This document shows positions 1-7,830 of a stretch of 64,000 nucleotides of DNA, piece by piece. The stretch lies in NCBI GenBank assembly GCA_030681645.1, contig JAUXRX010000042.1, positions 1-64,000 of the forward strand. Reading direction: 5' to 3'. Made by a program: the position numbers and the translations under genes. Origin of the DNA: Archangium sp. GTDB taxonomy: Bacteria; Myxococcota; Myxococcia; Myxococcales; Myxococcaceae. Below the pieces are notes generated by a model. It made no database searches. It was not told where the DNA came from and saw only the letters and a list, made by a program, of their open reading frames with translations. The number at the start of each line of letters is the position of its first letter. The first letter of the stretch is position 1.

Positions 1-1
1 T

Positions 2-1000
2 GCCTGCGACAACTGCGGCGCGTCTTCGAACTTCAGCCAGCTCGACGCCGACGGCGACGGCATGGGCGACAGCTGCGATGGCGACATCGACGGCGACAGC
101 GTGCTGAACGCGGCCGACAACTGCCCCTCGATTCCGAACCGCGAGCAGCTCGACACCAACGGCAACCTCGCCGGCAACGTGTGCGACAACGACGACGACG
201 GCGACGGCATTCTCGACACCATCGACGTGTGCCCGCTGCTGCAGAACCCGGGCAACGTGCCGGTGTCGGACGCGCGCTGCAACGCCGACGTCGACGGCGA
301 CAACATCTCGGACACCTTCGACAACTGCATCGGCAACGTGAACGCGACGCAGCTCGACACCGACCTCGACGGCCTGGGCGACGTCTGCGACCTCGACATG
401 GACAACGACGGCATCTTCAACACCGCCGACAACTGCAGCCTGCTGCGCAACCGCAACCAGCTCGACGACGACGGCGACACGCTCGGCGACGCCTGCGACG
501 CGAAGTACTGCGTGGTTGTCGACCCGGCGAACCGCGAAGACTGCCTCGACCCGAACGCCCCCTTCCGCGTGCACGCCGGTGGCCTGGTCACCCTGAAGGC
601 CGGTGAGAAGTTCCGCCTGCCCCTGTTCGCGAACCGCAACGGCGCGGCCATCGAGTACACGTGGACGGTGGCGAGCCGCCCGTCGGCCAGCAAGGCCGCC
701 GTGAGCAACCCGCAGGGCGTCGTCACCATGTCGCGCCACTGGGAATACGCGTACCAGGACGGCAGCGTGCCCTCGTTCATCGCCGACGTGGACGGTGAGT
801 ACGACATCCAGCTGCAGGCGAAGCTCGCGTTCGCCGACCGCGCGTACCCCGAGAACCGCGACTCGACCTCGTCGCTCAAGCTCAACGCCTCGCCTGACGG
901 CAAGCCCGGCGCGGCCGCCTGCAGCGCCATCCCGATGGACGCGTCGCTCGCCGCCCTCGGCCTGGGCCTCCTCGCCCTCGCCCGCCGCCGTCGCAGCTGA
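2..1000 (+). CDS. Thrombospondin type 3 repeat protein with MYXO-CTERM tail (5' end missing)
   Basis: The frame is open from base 2, so the gene starts before the window; 332 residues are visible. Roughly the first 165 are acidic calcium-binding repeats of the thrombospondin type 3 kind (D-x-D-x-D-G-x-x-D followed by DNCP-like Cys motifs). A beta-rich, PKD-like stretch follows (around FRLPLFANRNG and EYTWTVASRP). The end is a MYXO-CTERM sorting tail: a Cys (ACSAIP), a hydrophobic helix and RRRRS just before the stop. The family is exported, and the tail is known to be processed by myxosortase-type proteases and to lead to surface display. A calcium-stabilised surface or adhesive role is inference. 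Confidence 0.9.
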   Translation, partial: ACDNCGASSNFSQLDADGDGMGDSCDGDIDGDSVLNAADNCPSIPNREQLDTNGNLAGNVCDNDDDGDGILDTIDVCPLLQNPGNVPVSDARCNADVDGDNISDTFDNCIGNVNATQLDTDLDGLGDVCDLDMDNDGIFNTADNCSLLRNRNQLDDDGDTLGDACDAKYCVVVDPANREDCLDPNAPFRVHAGGLVTLKAGEKFRLPLFANRNGAAIEYTWTVASRPSASKAAVSNPQGVVTMSRHWEYAYQDGSVPSFIADVDGEYDIQLQAKLAFADRAYPENRDSTSSLKLNASPDGKPGAAACSAIPMDASLAALGLGLLALARRRRS

Positions 1001-1514
1001 GTCGGAGCGGCGGCGGTGCGCCGAGAGGGTGCCCGGTCTGAGATGTGACCTGTGCCCTCAGGGTGCGCGGTCGTGAACGGTCGAAGGACCGTGCCGAGCG
1101 CGGCCACGCCCTCGGCCTCGAGCGCTTCGTTCACGGATTCCACCAGGCTTCGTTCAGGTGAACGGCCCCCGCCGGATGGCCGGTTAGTTGTCATCAAAGA
1201 GGACAGGCTTCTGAGACCCCTCACCACCCCGCCTCGGAGTCATCAAAGGAGACAAATAACCGGCCACTCCGCGGCGACTTGCTCAAGGCTTGTCATCAAA
1301 GAGGACGAGCTTTCTGGCCCCCGCCCGGCCGGTCTCGTCGTCATCAAAGGAGACAATGAGCCGGTCGGATGAGGCACCGGTCAGCTTCGCGTCCTTGCCT
1401 GAAGCCGAGGGGCAAGCGCGCGCCGAGCACGGCAGAAGAGCCTGCCGATACCGCGTCTCATGAAGGCCGTCGGCTGCGGCGCCGGCGGGGCTGTTTTATG
1501 TGTACGTTCGGCCC
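1001..1514. other. Non-coding interval of about 510 bp
   Basis: No convincing gene is present. An open frame at 1052-1372 has Arg/Pro/Ser-rich composition and its repeated VIKED/VIKGD peptides come only from DNA repeats. The interval contains four alternating repeats between 1190 and 1360 (listed separately) and an inverted repeat around the first two. The last bases before 1515 are presumably the promoter and leader of the GFA-family gene. Confidence 0.6.
1178..1360. repeat. Alternating A-B-A-B repeat array with an inverted-repeat frame
   Basis: Four copies of GTCATCAAAG-type sequence start at 1190, 1239, 1292 and 1340. Copies 1 and 3 read GTCATCAAAGAGGAC (type A); copies 2 and 4 read GTCATCAAAGGAGAC (type B). 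Spacings are 49, 53 and 48 bp, so the array is two tandem units of about 100 bp. The 15 bases at 1178-1192 (GGCCGGTTAGTTGTC) are the reverse complement of 1251-1265 with one mismatch, and the type B copies both continue into a related flank (GACAAATAACCGGCC and GACAATGAGCCGGTC). Repeats about 50 bp apart recall the multiple terminal repeats of IS21-family elements, so this could be an orphan element end or a small non-autonomous element; that is inference. Confidence 0.7.
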
Positions 1515-1949
1515 ATGGCGAAGAAGGTCGCGAAGAAGGCCACTCCCCGGAAGAAGCCGCCCCTCGAGCTCCACGGCTCGTGCGGCTGCGGCTCGGTGAC
1601 CTTCACGGTGAAGGGGCCGGTGAACGACGTGGTGTGGTGCCACTGCTCGAAGTGCCAGCGCTTCCACGGCGGGCCGGGCGCGTATGCGTCGGCACCCCGC
1701 GGGGCGATCGTGTTCGAGCGCCGTGACGGGCTGTCCTGGTGGGACGCGTCACCGACCGCACAGCGCGGCTTCTGCAGGCAATGCGGCTCGAGCCTCTTCT
1801 TCAGCGACTCGAACGAGCCCACGCTCTCCATCTGCCCCGGGGCGTTCACAGCGCCGACCGGCCTCAAGAGCCGCGCGCACATCTTCATGGGCGACAAGCC
1901 CGACTGGTATCAAGTGAAGGACGGCCTTCCGCAGCACGCCGCGTACTGA
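1515..1949 (+). CDS. GFA (CENP-V/GFA) family zinc protein
   Basis: A 144-residue single-domain protein of the glutathione-dependent formaldehyde-activating enzyme (GFA/CENP-V) fold. The zinc ligands expected of the family are all visible: C23 and C25 (GSCGCGSV), C42, C44 and C47 (WCHCSKCQRFHGG), and C87 and C90 (FCRQCGS). The ATG at 1515 starts MAKKVAKKATPRKK, a short basic leader; an in-frame ATG at 1500 is possible, and neither has a clear Shine-Dalgarno. Many family members have unknown substrates, so formaldehyde-glutathione chemistry should not be assumed. It stands alone after a long non-coding interval, 28 bp before the next gene. Confidence 0.85.
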   Translation: MAKKVAKKATPRKKPPLELHGSCGCGSVTFTVKGPVNDVVWCHCSKCQRFHGGPGAYASAPRGAIVFERRDGLSWWDASPTAQRGFCRQCGSSLFFSDSNEPTLSICPGAFTAPTGLKSRAHIFMGDKPDWYQVKDGLPQHAAY

Positions 1950-1977
1950 CTTCGTCTGGTTTCACCCGGGGGACACC

Positions 1978-2796
1978 ATGTTCATCACGCTCGTCGTATC
2001 CGTCGCGCTGTGCGGCGCACCGAAGGTCGATCAACGCCTGGTGGGCACCTGGCTCGCCGGCAATGAGCCCTTCATCACCTTCGCGGCCAACGGCACCGGC
2101 ACGATGGAAGAAGGCAAGGTGAAGTGGAGCTCGGACGGCGCGGTGGTGACCATCACCGACGACACCGGCGACGTGGAGAAGGTGACGTACCAGGTCGAGG
2201 GCGACGCCATGACCATGACCGTGGGTGGCTTCCCCGTGCAGTTGAGGCGCGCGGGCGCCGGGGTGGCGGTGAAGAAGCAGAGCGCCCTCGCGGCGAAGGC
2301 GGCGAAGGTGAACGACAAGCTGTCCGAGGAGGACGCCGACAGGGAAGCGATGGCGATGGCCCAGGCGTGGCTGGCGCAGAACGGCCAGGGCCAGGGAGGG
2401 CAGCAGCCGGTCGCGCAGGGCGGGCAGCAGCCGGCCGGTCAGCGGCGCGCCGCGGGCAATGATCAGCTCTCGCAGCTGCTCACGTCTTCCGCGTGGTGCA
2501 GCTTCTCGTACAACAAGATCTCCGGGACCTCGGCGCAGACGCGGGTGCAGTACTTCCGCAACGGCACCTGGTCGCTCGGTGGGCAGACCGAGACGTACAA
2601 CTCGGGCGCGAACGGCACGGTGGCCGGCCAGTACAACTCGAACAACGGCGGCCTGTGGGAAGTGCGCAACGGGCAGCTCTACGGCAGCTACGGCAACGCG
2701 CCCGTGGAGCTGGTGCAGCCCTTCTCGGTCACGCGCAACTCGAACGGGTACCCCATCCTCAACGTGCTGGGGAAGGAATACTCGAGCTGCAACTGA
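1978..2796 (+). CDS. Exported two-domain hypothetical protein with Gln/Gly-rich linker
   Basis: A 272-residue protein with a short hydrophobic leader (MFITLVVSVALCGAP) consistent with a signal peptide. The first part (about residues 20-90, starting LVGTW) has the pattern of small lipocalin-like or copper-resistance-type barrel domains that begin with G-x-W. A Gln/Gly/Ala-rich linker follows (about 130-165, repeats of GQQP), then a C-terminal domain rich in aromatic residues, Asn and Gly (SSAWCSFSYNKISG to EYSSCN) with a Cys near each end that could form a disulfide. No enzyme motif is visible. It ends 20 bp before the type III polyketide synthase gene and could be co-transcribed with it. Confidence 0.7.
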   Translation: MFITLVVSVALCGAPKVDQRLVGTWLAGNEPFITFAANGTGTMEEGKVKWSSDGAVVTITDDTGDVEKVTYQVEGDAMTMTVGGFPVQLRRAGAGVAVKKQSALAAKAAKVNDKLSEEDADREAMAMAQAWLAQNGQGQGGQQPVAQGGQQPAGQRRAAGNDQLSQLLTSSAWCSFSYNKISGTSAQTRVQYFRNGTWSLGGQTETYNSGANGTVAGQYNSNNGGLWEVRNGQLYGSYGNAPVELVQPFSVTRNSNGYPILNVLGKEYSSCN

Positions 2797-2816
2797 CCGA
2801 AGCCCTCGTGACGGCG

Positions 2817-3920
2817 ATGCCAGAGCGCCCGGCACCCCAGACGGTTATCAGCCTGCCGGTGTCATCCCCGTTCATCGCCAGCGTCGCCCGCGCCCTCCCG
2901 CCGCACTACCACCCCCAGGCCGAGCTCTCCTCGGGGCTCCAGGCGTTGTGGTCGCAGCACCGCTCGTTCAACCCCGCGCGCGTCAACGCGCTGCACGACT
3001 CGGTGCAGGTGCGCGGCAGGCACCTCGCCATCCCGATGGCCGACTACCCGCCGCTCGACACCTTCGCCAAGCGCAACGACGTGTGGATCCGCGAGGCGCT
3101 CAAGCTGGGCGAGCAGGCGGTGCGCGCTGCGGTGGACAAGGCGGGCCTGAAGCTCAGCGACATCGACGTGCTCTGCTTCACCACCATCACCGGGCTGGCC
3201 ACGCCGAGCATCGACGCGCGGCTGATGAACAAGCTGGGGCTGCGGCCCGACGTGAAGCGCCTGCCCCTCTTCGGGCTGGGCTGCGTGGCGGGCGTGGCGG
3301 GCACGGCGCGCCTGAGCGATCTGCTCCGCGGGTTCCCGAAGCAGACGGCGGTGCTGCTCTCGGTCGAGCTGTGCAGCCTCACGGTGCAGCGCGACGACAT
3401 CGCGGTGGGCAGCATCATCGCGGCGGGGCTGTTCGGTGACGGCGCGGCGGCGATGGTGATCCGCGGTGGAGACGTCGCAGGCGATGGCCCCCGCGTGGTG
3501 GCCTCGGAGTCGGTGTTCTACCCGGGCACGGAAGACGTGATGGGTTGGGACTTCGTCGACTCGGGCTTCAAGGTGGTGCTCACCGCGCGCGTGCCCGACA
3601 TGGTGCTGGAGAACGTGCGGGGCAACGTCGACGCTTTCCTCGCCAGGCACGGCCTCAAGCGCGGCGACGTGCAGCACTGGGTCGCGCACACCGGCGGGCC
3701 GAAGGTGCTGGAGGCGTTCGAGAGCTCGCTCGAGCTGCCGCCCGGCGCGCTGGCGCGGAGCTGGGAATCGCTGCGCTCGGTGGGCAACCTCTCGTCGGCC
3801 TCCGTGCTCTACGTGCTGTCGGATCTGCTCGAGGCGAAGGTGGCGAAGCCCGGTGACGTCGGCCTGATGCTGGCGATGGGCCCGGGGTTCTGCGCGGAGC
3901 TGGTGCTGCTGCGATGGTGA
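2817..3920 (+). CDS. Type III polyketide synthase (chalcone/stilbene synthase family)
   Basis: A 367-residue homodimer-type ketosynthase with the full catalytic triad of the family: C156 in GLGCVAG, H291 in AHTGGPK and N324 in VGNLSSAS. Length is typical (350-400). The family condenses a CoA starter with malonyl-CoA and cyclises the chain to pyrones, resorcinols or naphthalenes. The ATG at 2817 was chosen; a GTG at 2808 is also in frame. The gene overlaps the following methyltransferase-like gene by 7 bp, the arrangement seen for alkylresorcinol/alkylpyrone loci (Streptomyces griseus srsAB, Bacillus subtilis bpsAB). A long-chain alkylresorcinol or alkylpyrone synthase is the best inference. 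Confidence 0.93.
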   Translation: MPERPAPQTVISLPVSSPFIASVARALPPHYHPQAELSSGLQALWSQHRSFNPARVNALHDSVQVRGRHLAIPMADYPPLDTFAKRNDVWIREALKLGEQAVRAAVDKAGLKLSDIDVLCFTTITGLATPSIDARLMNKLGLRPDVKRLPLFGLGCVAGVAGTARLSDLLRGFPKQTAVLLSVELCSLTVQRDDIAVGSIIAAGLFGDGAAAMVIRGGDVAGDGPRVVASESVFYPGTEDVMGWDFVDSGFKVVLTARVPDMVLENVRGNVDAFLARHGLKRGDVQHWVAHTGGPKVLEAFESSLELPPGALARSWESLRSVGNLSSASVLYVLSDLLEAKVAKPGDVGLMLAMGPGFCAELVLLRW

Positions 3921-4474
3921 GCCTGTGGCTCTACTCGGGCCTCATCGCCCTGGTGGGGCTGGAGCGGCTGGTCGAGCTGCGCCTCTCGGTGAAGAACGCG
4001 GCGTGGGCGTTCGCGCGCGGGGGCAAGGAGTACGGCCTTCCGCACTACCGGTTCATGACGGTGTTCCACACGGCCTTCCTCGTCGCGTGCGTGGCAGAGC
4101 CGTGGCTGCTGGCGCGCCCCTTTCCGATGCCGTGGGGCTTCGGGGCGCTGGGGCTCGCGGTGCTGGCGCAGGCGCTGCGGTACTGGGCGATCACCACGCT
4201 GGGGCCGCGGTGGAACACGCGGGTGATCGTGCTGCCCGACGCGGAGCCGGTGACGGGTGGGCCGTACCGCTTCGTGCGTCACCCGAACTACGTGGCGGTG
4301 GTGCTGGAGCTGCTGGTGTTGCCGCTGGTGCACGGGGCCTGGCTGACGGCGCTGGTGTTCACCGTGGGCAACGCGCTGTTGCTGCGGGTGCGGGTGCGCG
4401 TGGAGGAAGCGGCGCTCGGTGCGCAGTACGCGGCGTCGTTCGAGAAGACACCCCGTCTGATTCCGCGCGCGTGA
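3914..4474 (+). CDS. Isoprenylcysteine carboxyl methyltransferase-like membrane enzyme (SrsB/BpsB-like)
   Basis: A 186-residue integral membrane protein with about four hydrophobic segments and the ICMT signature near the C-terminus: GPYRFVRHPNY (about residues 116-126) followed by a basic stretch and a conserved Glu pair (RVRVEEAAL). In the ICMT superfamily these residues bind S-adenosylmethionine at the membrane interface. Its 7-bp overlap with the type III polyketide synthase gene indicates coupled translation. By analogy with S. griseus SrsB and B. subtilis BpsB, it probably O-methylates the polyketide-derived phenolic lipid or pyrone rather than an isoprenylated protein. Confidence 0.88.
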   Translation: MVSLWLYSGLIALVGLERLVELRLSVKNAAWAFARGGKEYGLPHYRFMTVFHTAFLVACVAEPWLLARPFPMPWGFGALGLAVLAQALRYWAITTLGPRWNTRVIVLPDAEPVTGGPYRFVRHPNYVAVVLELLVLPLVHGAWLTALVFTVGNALLLRVRVRVEEAALGAQYAASFEKTPRLIPRA

Positions 4475-4519
4475 GGGCATGTCCCACGTCGGGGGGCCGT
4501 CGTGTCTAAGCTGGCAATC

Positions 4520-5539
4520 ATGTCGAACCCGATGCGGTGGGTGTGTGGAGTGATCCTCGCGAGCGCGACGGCCGCATGGCCGTGCTCGGGCGAGCAGTGT
4601 GTTCGAGAGCCTCAGTTCGCGAACATCGATGGCGGCGTGCCGAGCAATCTCCTGCCGCTGGCCCTGACCGATCTCTGGAACGCGTTCTCTGGCAGCGAAG
4701 CGCGGGTTCGGCAGGCTGACGGCGGGCTGGTGGTGACCCAGCTGCGGGTCGTCGACAGCGCCACAGCGCTGGTCGACACGGCACCGCTGGTCGAGGGTGA
4801 GCGCTACCAGCTCGAGCGCAGCGCTGCCTGCCCCTCCTTTGGCGGCGGCGTCGATGCGGGCGGCTTCACCCATGACTTCGTGGTCCTCCCTCCGGTGCCG
4901 CTGCTCGCCGGCGGCGTGAGCATCGCCGTGGAGGACGCGGGGTCTGGGCCGGTCAACCAGTACTCGGGTGCCTCTTGCCACCAGGGCGTGCCCGGCTCGT
5001 TCGCCACCTTCCGCTTCGTCATTTCACCTGGCGCCGCTCCACTGCTGCCCTTCTACGCCTGGCGTTTGGAGCTCGAGCCGCTCGACGGCGGGCCCGCGGG
5101 AGAATGGCACTCGGAAGCGATCGGAACGCTCCTGGCCGACGGGGCGCTTCGGCGGGTCCCCAACGCGCAGCTCGCTCCCAGGCGCATGTCGACGGTGTTT
5201 CACAGCTGCGGAGATGGCGGGATTCCCGCCTCGCCCGGCTGGCCTGCTGGAAGCTATCGAGCGCAGCTGAGCGGCAGGTTGCTGGGCACCGATGCAGGCT
5301 TCGTGAGCACCAGCGCGGTGTTCGAGTTGGGCGAGTGCGAAGCAGCCAGCGACGCCGGACAGAGTGGGGTCGACGCCGGCACCGGCACCGACGCCGGACC
5401 GAGTGCGGTCGACGCGGGCATGGCGGCCGGAGAGTTCATCGGACCGTCGGCGAACCGGGGCTGTACGTCCGCTCCTGGCGCGCTGCTGCTCTGGCTCGCC
5501 GCGCTCGGGTTCCTCCGCAGGCATCGCGGGCACAGCTGA
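4520..5539 (+). CDS. Secreted MYXO-CTERM protein of unknown function
   Basis: A 339-residue exported protein: signal peptide at the start (MRWVCGVILASATAAWPCSG), a mostly beta body with scattered Cys residues, a low-complexity DAG-rich linker (about residues 275-305), and a MYXO-CTERM tail (GCTSAPGALLLW, then LRRHRGHS). The ATG at 4520 is preferred over a GTG at 4502 because it places the signal peptide at the N-terminus. No enzymatic motif is visible. It lies 45 bp after the methyltransferase gene and 82 bp before the flavoprotein gene, so it interrupts an otherwise recognisable polyketide-tailoring trio; whether it is part of that pathway is unknown. Confidence 0.8.
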   Translation: MSNPMRWVCGVILASATAAWPCSGEQCVREPQFANIDGGVPSNLLPLALTDLWNAFSGSEARVRQADGGLVVTQLRVVDSATALVDTAPLVEGERYQLERSAACPSFGGGVDAGGFTHDFVVLPPVPLLAGGVSIAVEDAGSGPVNQYSGASCHQGVPGSFATFRFVISPGAAPLLPFYAWRLELEPLDGGPAGEWHSEAIGTLLADGALRRVPNAQLAPRRMSTVFHSCGDGGIPASPGWPAGSYRAQLSGRLLGTDAGFVSTSAVFELGECEAASDAGQSGVDAGTGTDAGPSAVDAGMAAGEFIGPSANRGCTSAPGALLLWLAALGFLRRHRGHS

Positions 5540-5621
5540 TTCTGAGTCGCCCGCCGCGACCCCATCAATCTCCAGCGGTGGGCGCCAGCCTGACCGAGGC
5601 GCACCAGGACCGGAGTGCTAG

Positions 5622-6734
5622 ATGACTCGCGTGAGCTCACCCCCCTTCGACGTGGCGATCATCGGGGGTGGGCCGGCCGGGCTCGCCACTGCCATCGGCG
5701 CGGCGCTCCGCGGGCTGAAGGTCCACGTCTTCGACAAGCAGAGCGGCCCCATCGACAAGGCGTGCGGAGAGGGGCTGATGCCATCGGGGCTGTCCGCGCT
5801 CGAGCGGCTGGGCGCGCTCAAGCACCTCGATCGAAGTGACACCGCGCCGTTCGAGTCGATCGTCTACGTGCAGGAGTCAGGTACACGCGCCGAGGGGAAG
5901 CTGCCGCCTCCCGGTGGATTGGGCGTACGTCGGCTCGCGCTGTCGGGTGCGTTGCGCACGCGTGCGCTCGAGGTGGGCGTGGTCCTCCATGAGCACAGCG
6001 GCGTTCGCTCGCACGCGCGCACGAACCACGGAATCGAGCTCAGCACCGACACCGAGACGTTCACCGCGGGCGTGTTGGTGGGCGCAGATGGCTTGCACTC
6101 CGCGACGCGGGAGCGTGAGGGCCTGGCCGGGCCCGTCGCCACGCTGCGGCGGTTCGGGCTGCGCAGGCACCTCGCGCTCGCCCCCTGGAACCGCTCGGTC
6201 GAGGTGCACTTCGCGCGCGGCGTCGAGGCGTACCTCACGCCTGCAGGGGTGAAGCGCGTGGGCGTGGCGTTCCTGTGGGAAGCGGGCGCCGTGCCGGGCG
6301 ACATCGACTTCGCTTCGCTGCTCGCGCACTTCCCGGCGCTGCAGGAGCGGTTTCGTGACGTCGCGTTCGATTCGACGCCTCGTGGAGCGGGGCCGTTGCT
6401 GCAGCACGTGAAGCGGCGCGTCGCCCCGCGGTTCGCGCTGGTGGGTGATGCCGCAGGCTACGTCGACGCCATCACCGGTGAGGGGCTGAGCCAGGCGTTC
6501 GAAGGCGCGGAGGCGCTGGTCGCGGTGCTGCCCGAGGTGCTCGCGCGCGGCGGCGCGGTCGAGGCGTTTGCTCCGTACGAGGTGGCCGCCGAGAAGGCGT
6601 TCAGTCGCTACGCGCGGCTCGCGCACCTGCTGGTGTGGACGGCGAGGCATCCGCGGCTGCGGCGCTCGATCATCGGTGGGCTGGCGCGCTCACCGAGGCT
6701 GTTCGAACGAATCCTGAGGCAGGTCGCCGGGTAG
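5622..6734 (+). CDS. FAD-dependent oxidoreductase, geranylgeranyl-reductase/monooxygenase type (SrsC-like)
   Basis: A 370-residue flavoprotein. The N-terminal Rossmann dinucleotide motif is clear (DVAIIGGGPAGLATA, about residues 9-23), followed by KACGEGLMPSGL, typical of the geranylgeranyl reductase/UbiH-like group, and by the second FAD motif GDAAGYVDAITGEGL at about residues 275-289. Such enzymes either hydroxylate aromatic rings or reduce isoprenoids. Position close to a type III polyketide synthase and an ICMT-like methyltransferase matches srsC of S. griseus, which encodes a hydroxylase acting on alkylresorcinols; that role is inferred from context. It ends 32 bp from a convergent gene. 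Confidence 0.87.
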   Translation: MTRVSSPPFDVAIIGGGPAGLATAIGAALRGLKVHVFDKQSGPIDKACGEGLMPSGLSALERLGALKHLDRSDTAPFESIVYVQESGTRAEGKLPPPGGLGVRRLALSGALRTRALEVGVVLHEHSGVRSHARTNHGIELSTDTETFTAGVLVGADGLHSATREREGLAGPVATLRRFGLRRHLALAPWNRSVEVHFARGVEAYLTPAGVKRVGVAFLWEAGAVPGDIDFASLLAHFPALQERFRDVAFDSTPRGAGPLLQHVKRRVAPRFALVGDAAGYVDAITGEGLSQAFEGAEALVAVLPEVLARGGAVEAFAPYEVAAEKAFSRYARLAHLLVWTARHPRLRRSIIGGLARSPRLFERILRQVAG

Positions 6735-6766
6735 TTCATCCCGGCGGTGATGAGCTCGATCGCTAG

Positions 6767-7672
6767 TCAGTTCGAGTTCGAGTTCGAGTTCAGCAACTCC
6801 CTCAGCGCCGGCGCCTCACCCGCCGCGAGCAACCCCGCGGCGAGCACGCGCCCCTCACCGTCCCCATGCGAGCCCGCTTCGGCGACTTGCTTCCGAACTG
6901 AACCCAACCGCAACGCCCACCGCACGAGCACCGCGAGCAACCCCACCGGCGCCATCGCCAGCACCCTGAACCCGAACGGCGTGAGCGGGCCCGACCTCGC
7001 CGCGACGCGGAGTCCTTCATGAGTCGCCTGCATCCACCGCCGCGCCGTGTGTGAATCGCTCAGTGCCGCCTCACCCTGCGACGCGGTGAGCATGAACGGG
7101 CACATCCACCCCGCGTGCGTGCGAATCCACCGCTCCAGGTCGCTGCGCACCTGCACCGGCACCCCGCCGCCGCGCAGCGCCGCCGCGAGCTTCGACACCC
7201 GCTCCGAGCGAGCGCCGTCCACCTCCCCCACCACCGTCGGCTGCACCAGGCGCGGCGCGTACGCCCACGTCAGCACTCCGTCATCGTCGAGAGCGCAGAT
7301 GGCGCCCGGAAAGCCGGCCACCAGCCGTGCACCGAGCCGCTCGCGCCACGGTCCGTAACCCACCGCCGTGTTCACCAGCATCACCACGTCGCCTCGCGCG
7401 GCGATCAACTGCTCCATCGCCGCGTCCACCTGCTGCGCCCGAAGGGTGACGAGGATGAAGTCAGCCCCGGGCGCCTCGGCGAGCCGCTCGTACACGGGCA
7501 CCCGCACCACCTGCAGCGCCGTCGAGCCCCGCGCGCGCAGCACGAGCCCCCGGGTTTCGATGCTGACCTTGCGAGCCCCGCGCGCCACCACGGCGACCTC
7601 GTGTCCCGCGTCCGCCAGCTTCGCCGCGAGGAGCGTACCGATCGCCCCCGCCCCGAAGATGGTGAACCTCAT
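6767..7672 (-). CDS. 2-dehydropantoate 2-reductase (ketopantoate reductase) family protein
   Basis: A 301-residue NAD(P)-dependent reductase of the ApbA/PanE family. It opens with the Rossmann motif GAGAIGTLLAAKLA (about residues 7-20), has the family's central LVTLRAQQVDAAM-like stretch, and a helical C-terminal dimerisation half. True PanE reduces ketopantoate in pantothenate synthesis, but many paralogues act on other 2-keto acids, and this one sits last in an operon of lipoproteins and a methyltransferase, so the substrate is open. The C-terminus is odd: it ends in alternating Asn and Ser, coded by a tandem hexamer at 6770-6791. Its ATG overlaps the preceding stop by 4 bp. Confidence 0.82.
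   Translation of the reverse strand: MRFTIFGAGAIGTLLAAKLADAGHEVAVVARGARKVSIETRGLVLRARGSTALQVVRVPVYERLAEAPGADFILVTLRAQQVDAAMEQLIAARGDVVMLVNTAVGYGPWRERLGARLVAGFPGAICALDDDGVLTWAYAPRLVQPTVVGEVDGARSERVSKLAAALRGGGVPVQVRSDLERWIRTHAGWMCPFMLTASQGEAALSDSHTARRWMQATHEGLRVAARSGPLTPFGFRVLAMAPVGLLAVLVRWALRLGSVRKQVAEAGSHGDGEGRVLAAGLLAAGEAPALRELLNSNSNSN
6770..6791. repeat. Tandem GTTCGA hexamer, about 3.7 copies
   Basis: The hexamer GTTCGA is repeated almost four times directly next to the stop codon of the reductase gene. On the coding (minus) strand it gives alternating Asn-Ser residues at the protein's C-terminus. Change in copy number by slippage would lengthen or shorten the tail two residues at a time without shifting the frame. 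Confidence 0.85.
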
Positions 7673-7830
7673 GTGGCGAAGAGCGCCTTCAACGATGGGC
7701 GTTGCAGCACCACGATGGTGAAGACGCCGAGCAGCGTGCCCAGCGGCATGAACACCACGGCCAGCAGCTGCAGCCCCGCGAGCACGAAGTAGAAGACCTT
7801 GAGGAGGTCCAGCTGCTCGTCCTGGTTCAT
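7669..7830 (-). CDS. Small membrane protein, 53 residues
   Basis: A 53-residue ORF beginning MNQDEQLDLLK and consisting mostly of hydrophobic sequence (FYFVLAGLQLLAVVFMPLG, then LGVFTIVVLQ), which fits one or two membrane helices, ending in RPSLKALFAT. It is supported as a real gene by exact ATGA overlaps on both sides: its start overlaps the methyltransferase stop and its stop overlaps the reductase start. No known family recognised. It is probably translated by coupling with its neighbours; a role as membrane anchor or partner for one of them is conjecture. Confidence 0.75.
   Translation of the reverse strand: MNQDEQLDLLKVFYFVLAGLQLLAVVFMPLGTLLGVFTIVVLQRPSLKALFAT

Noticed and set aside
1178..1360. 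CRISPR array
   Set aside because: Repeats alternate between two types, number only four, and no cas genes are near.
1052..1372. Open frame of 106 codons in the repeat region
   Set aside because: It is low-complexity and its VIKED/VIKGD peptides follow only from the DNA repeat; no start signal or family.
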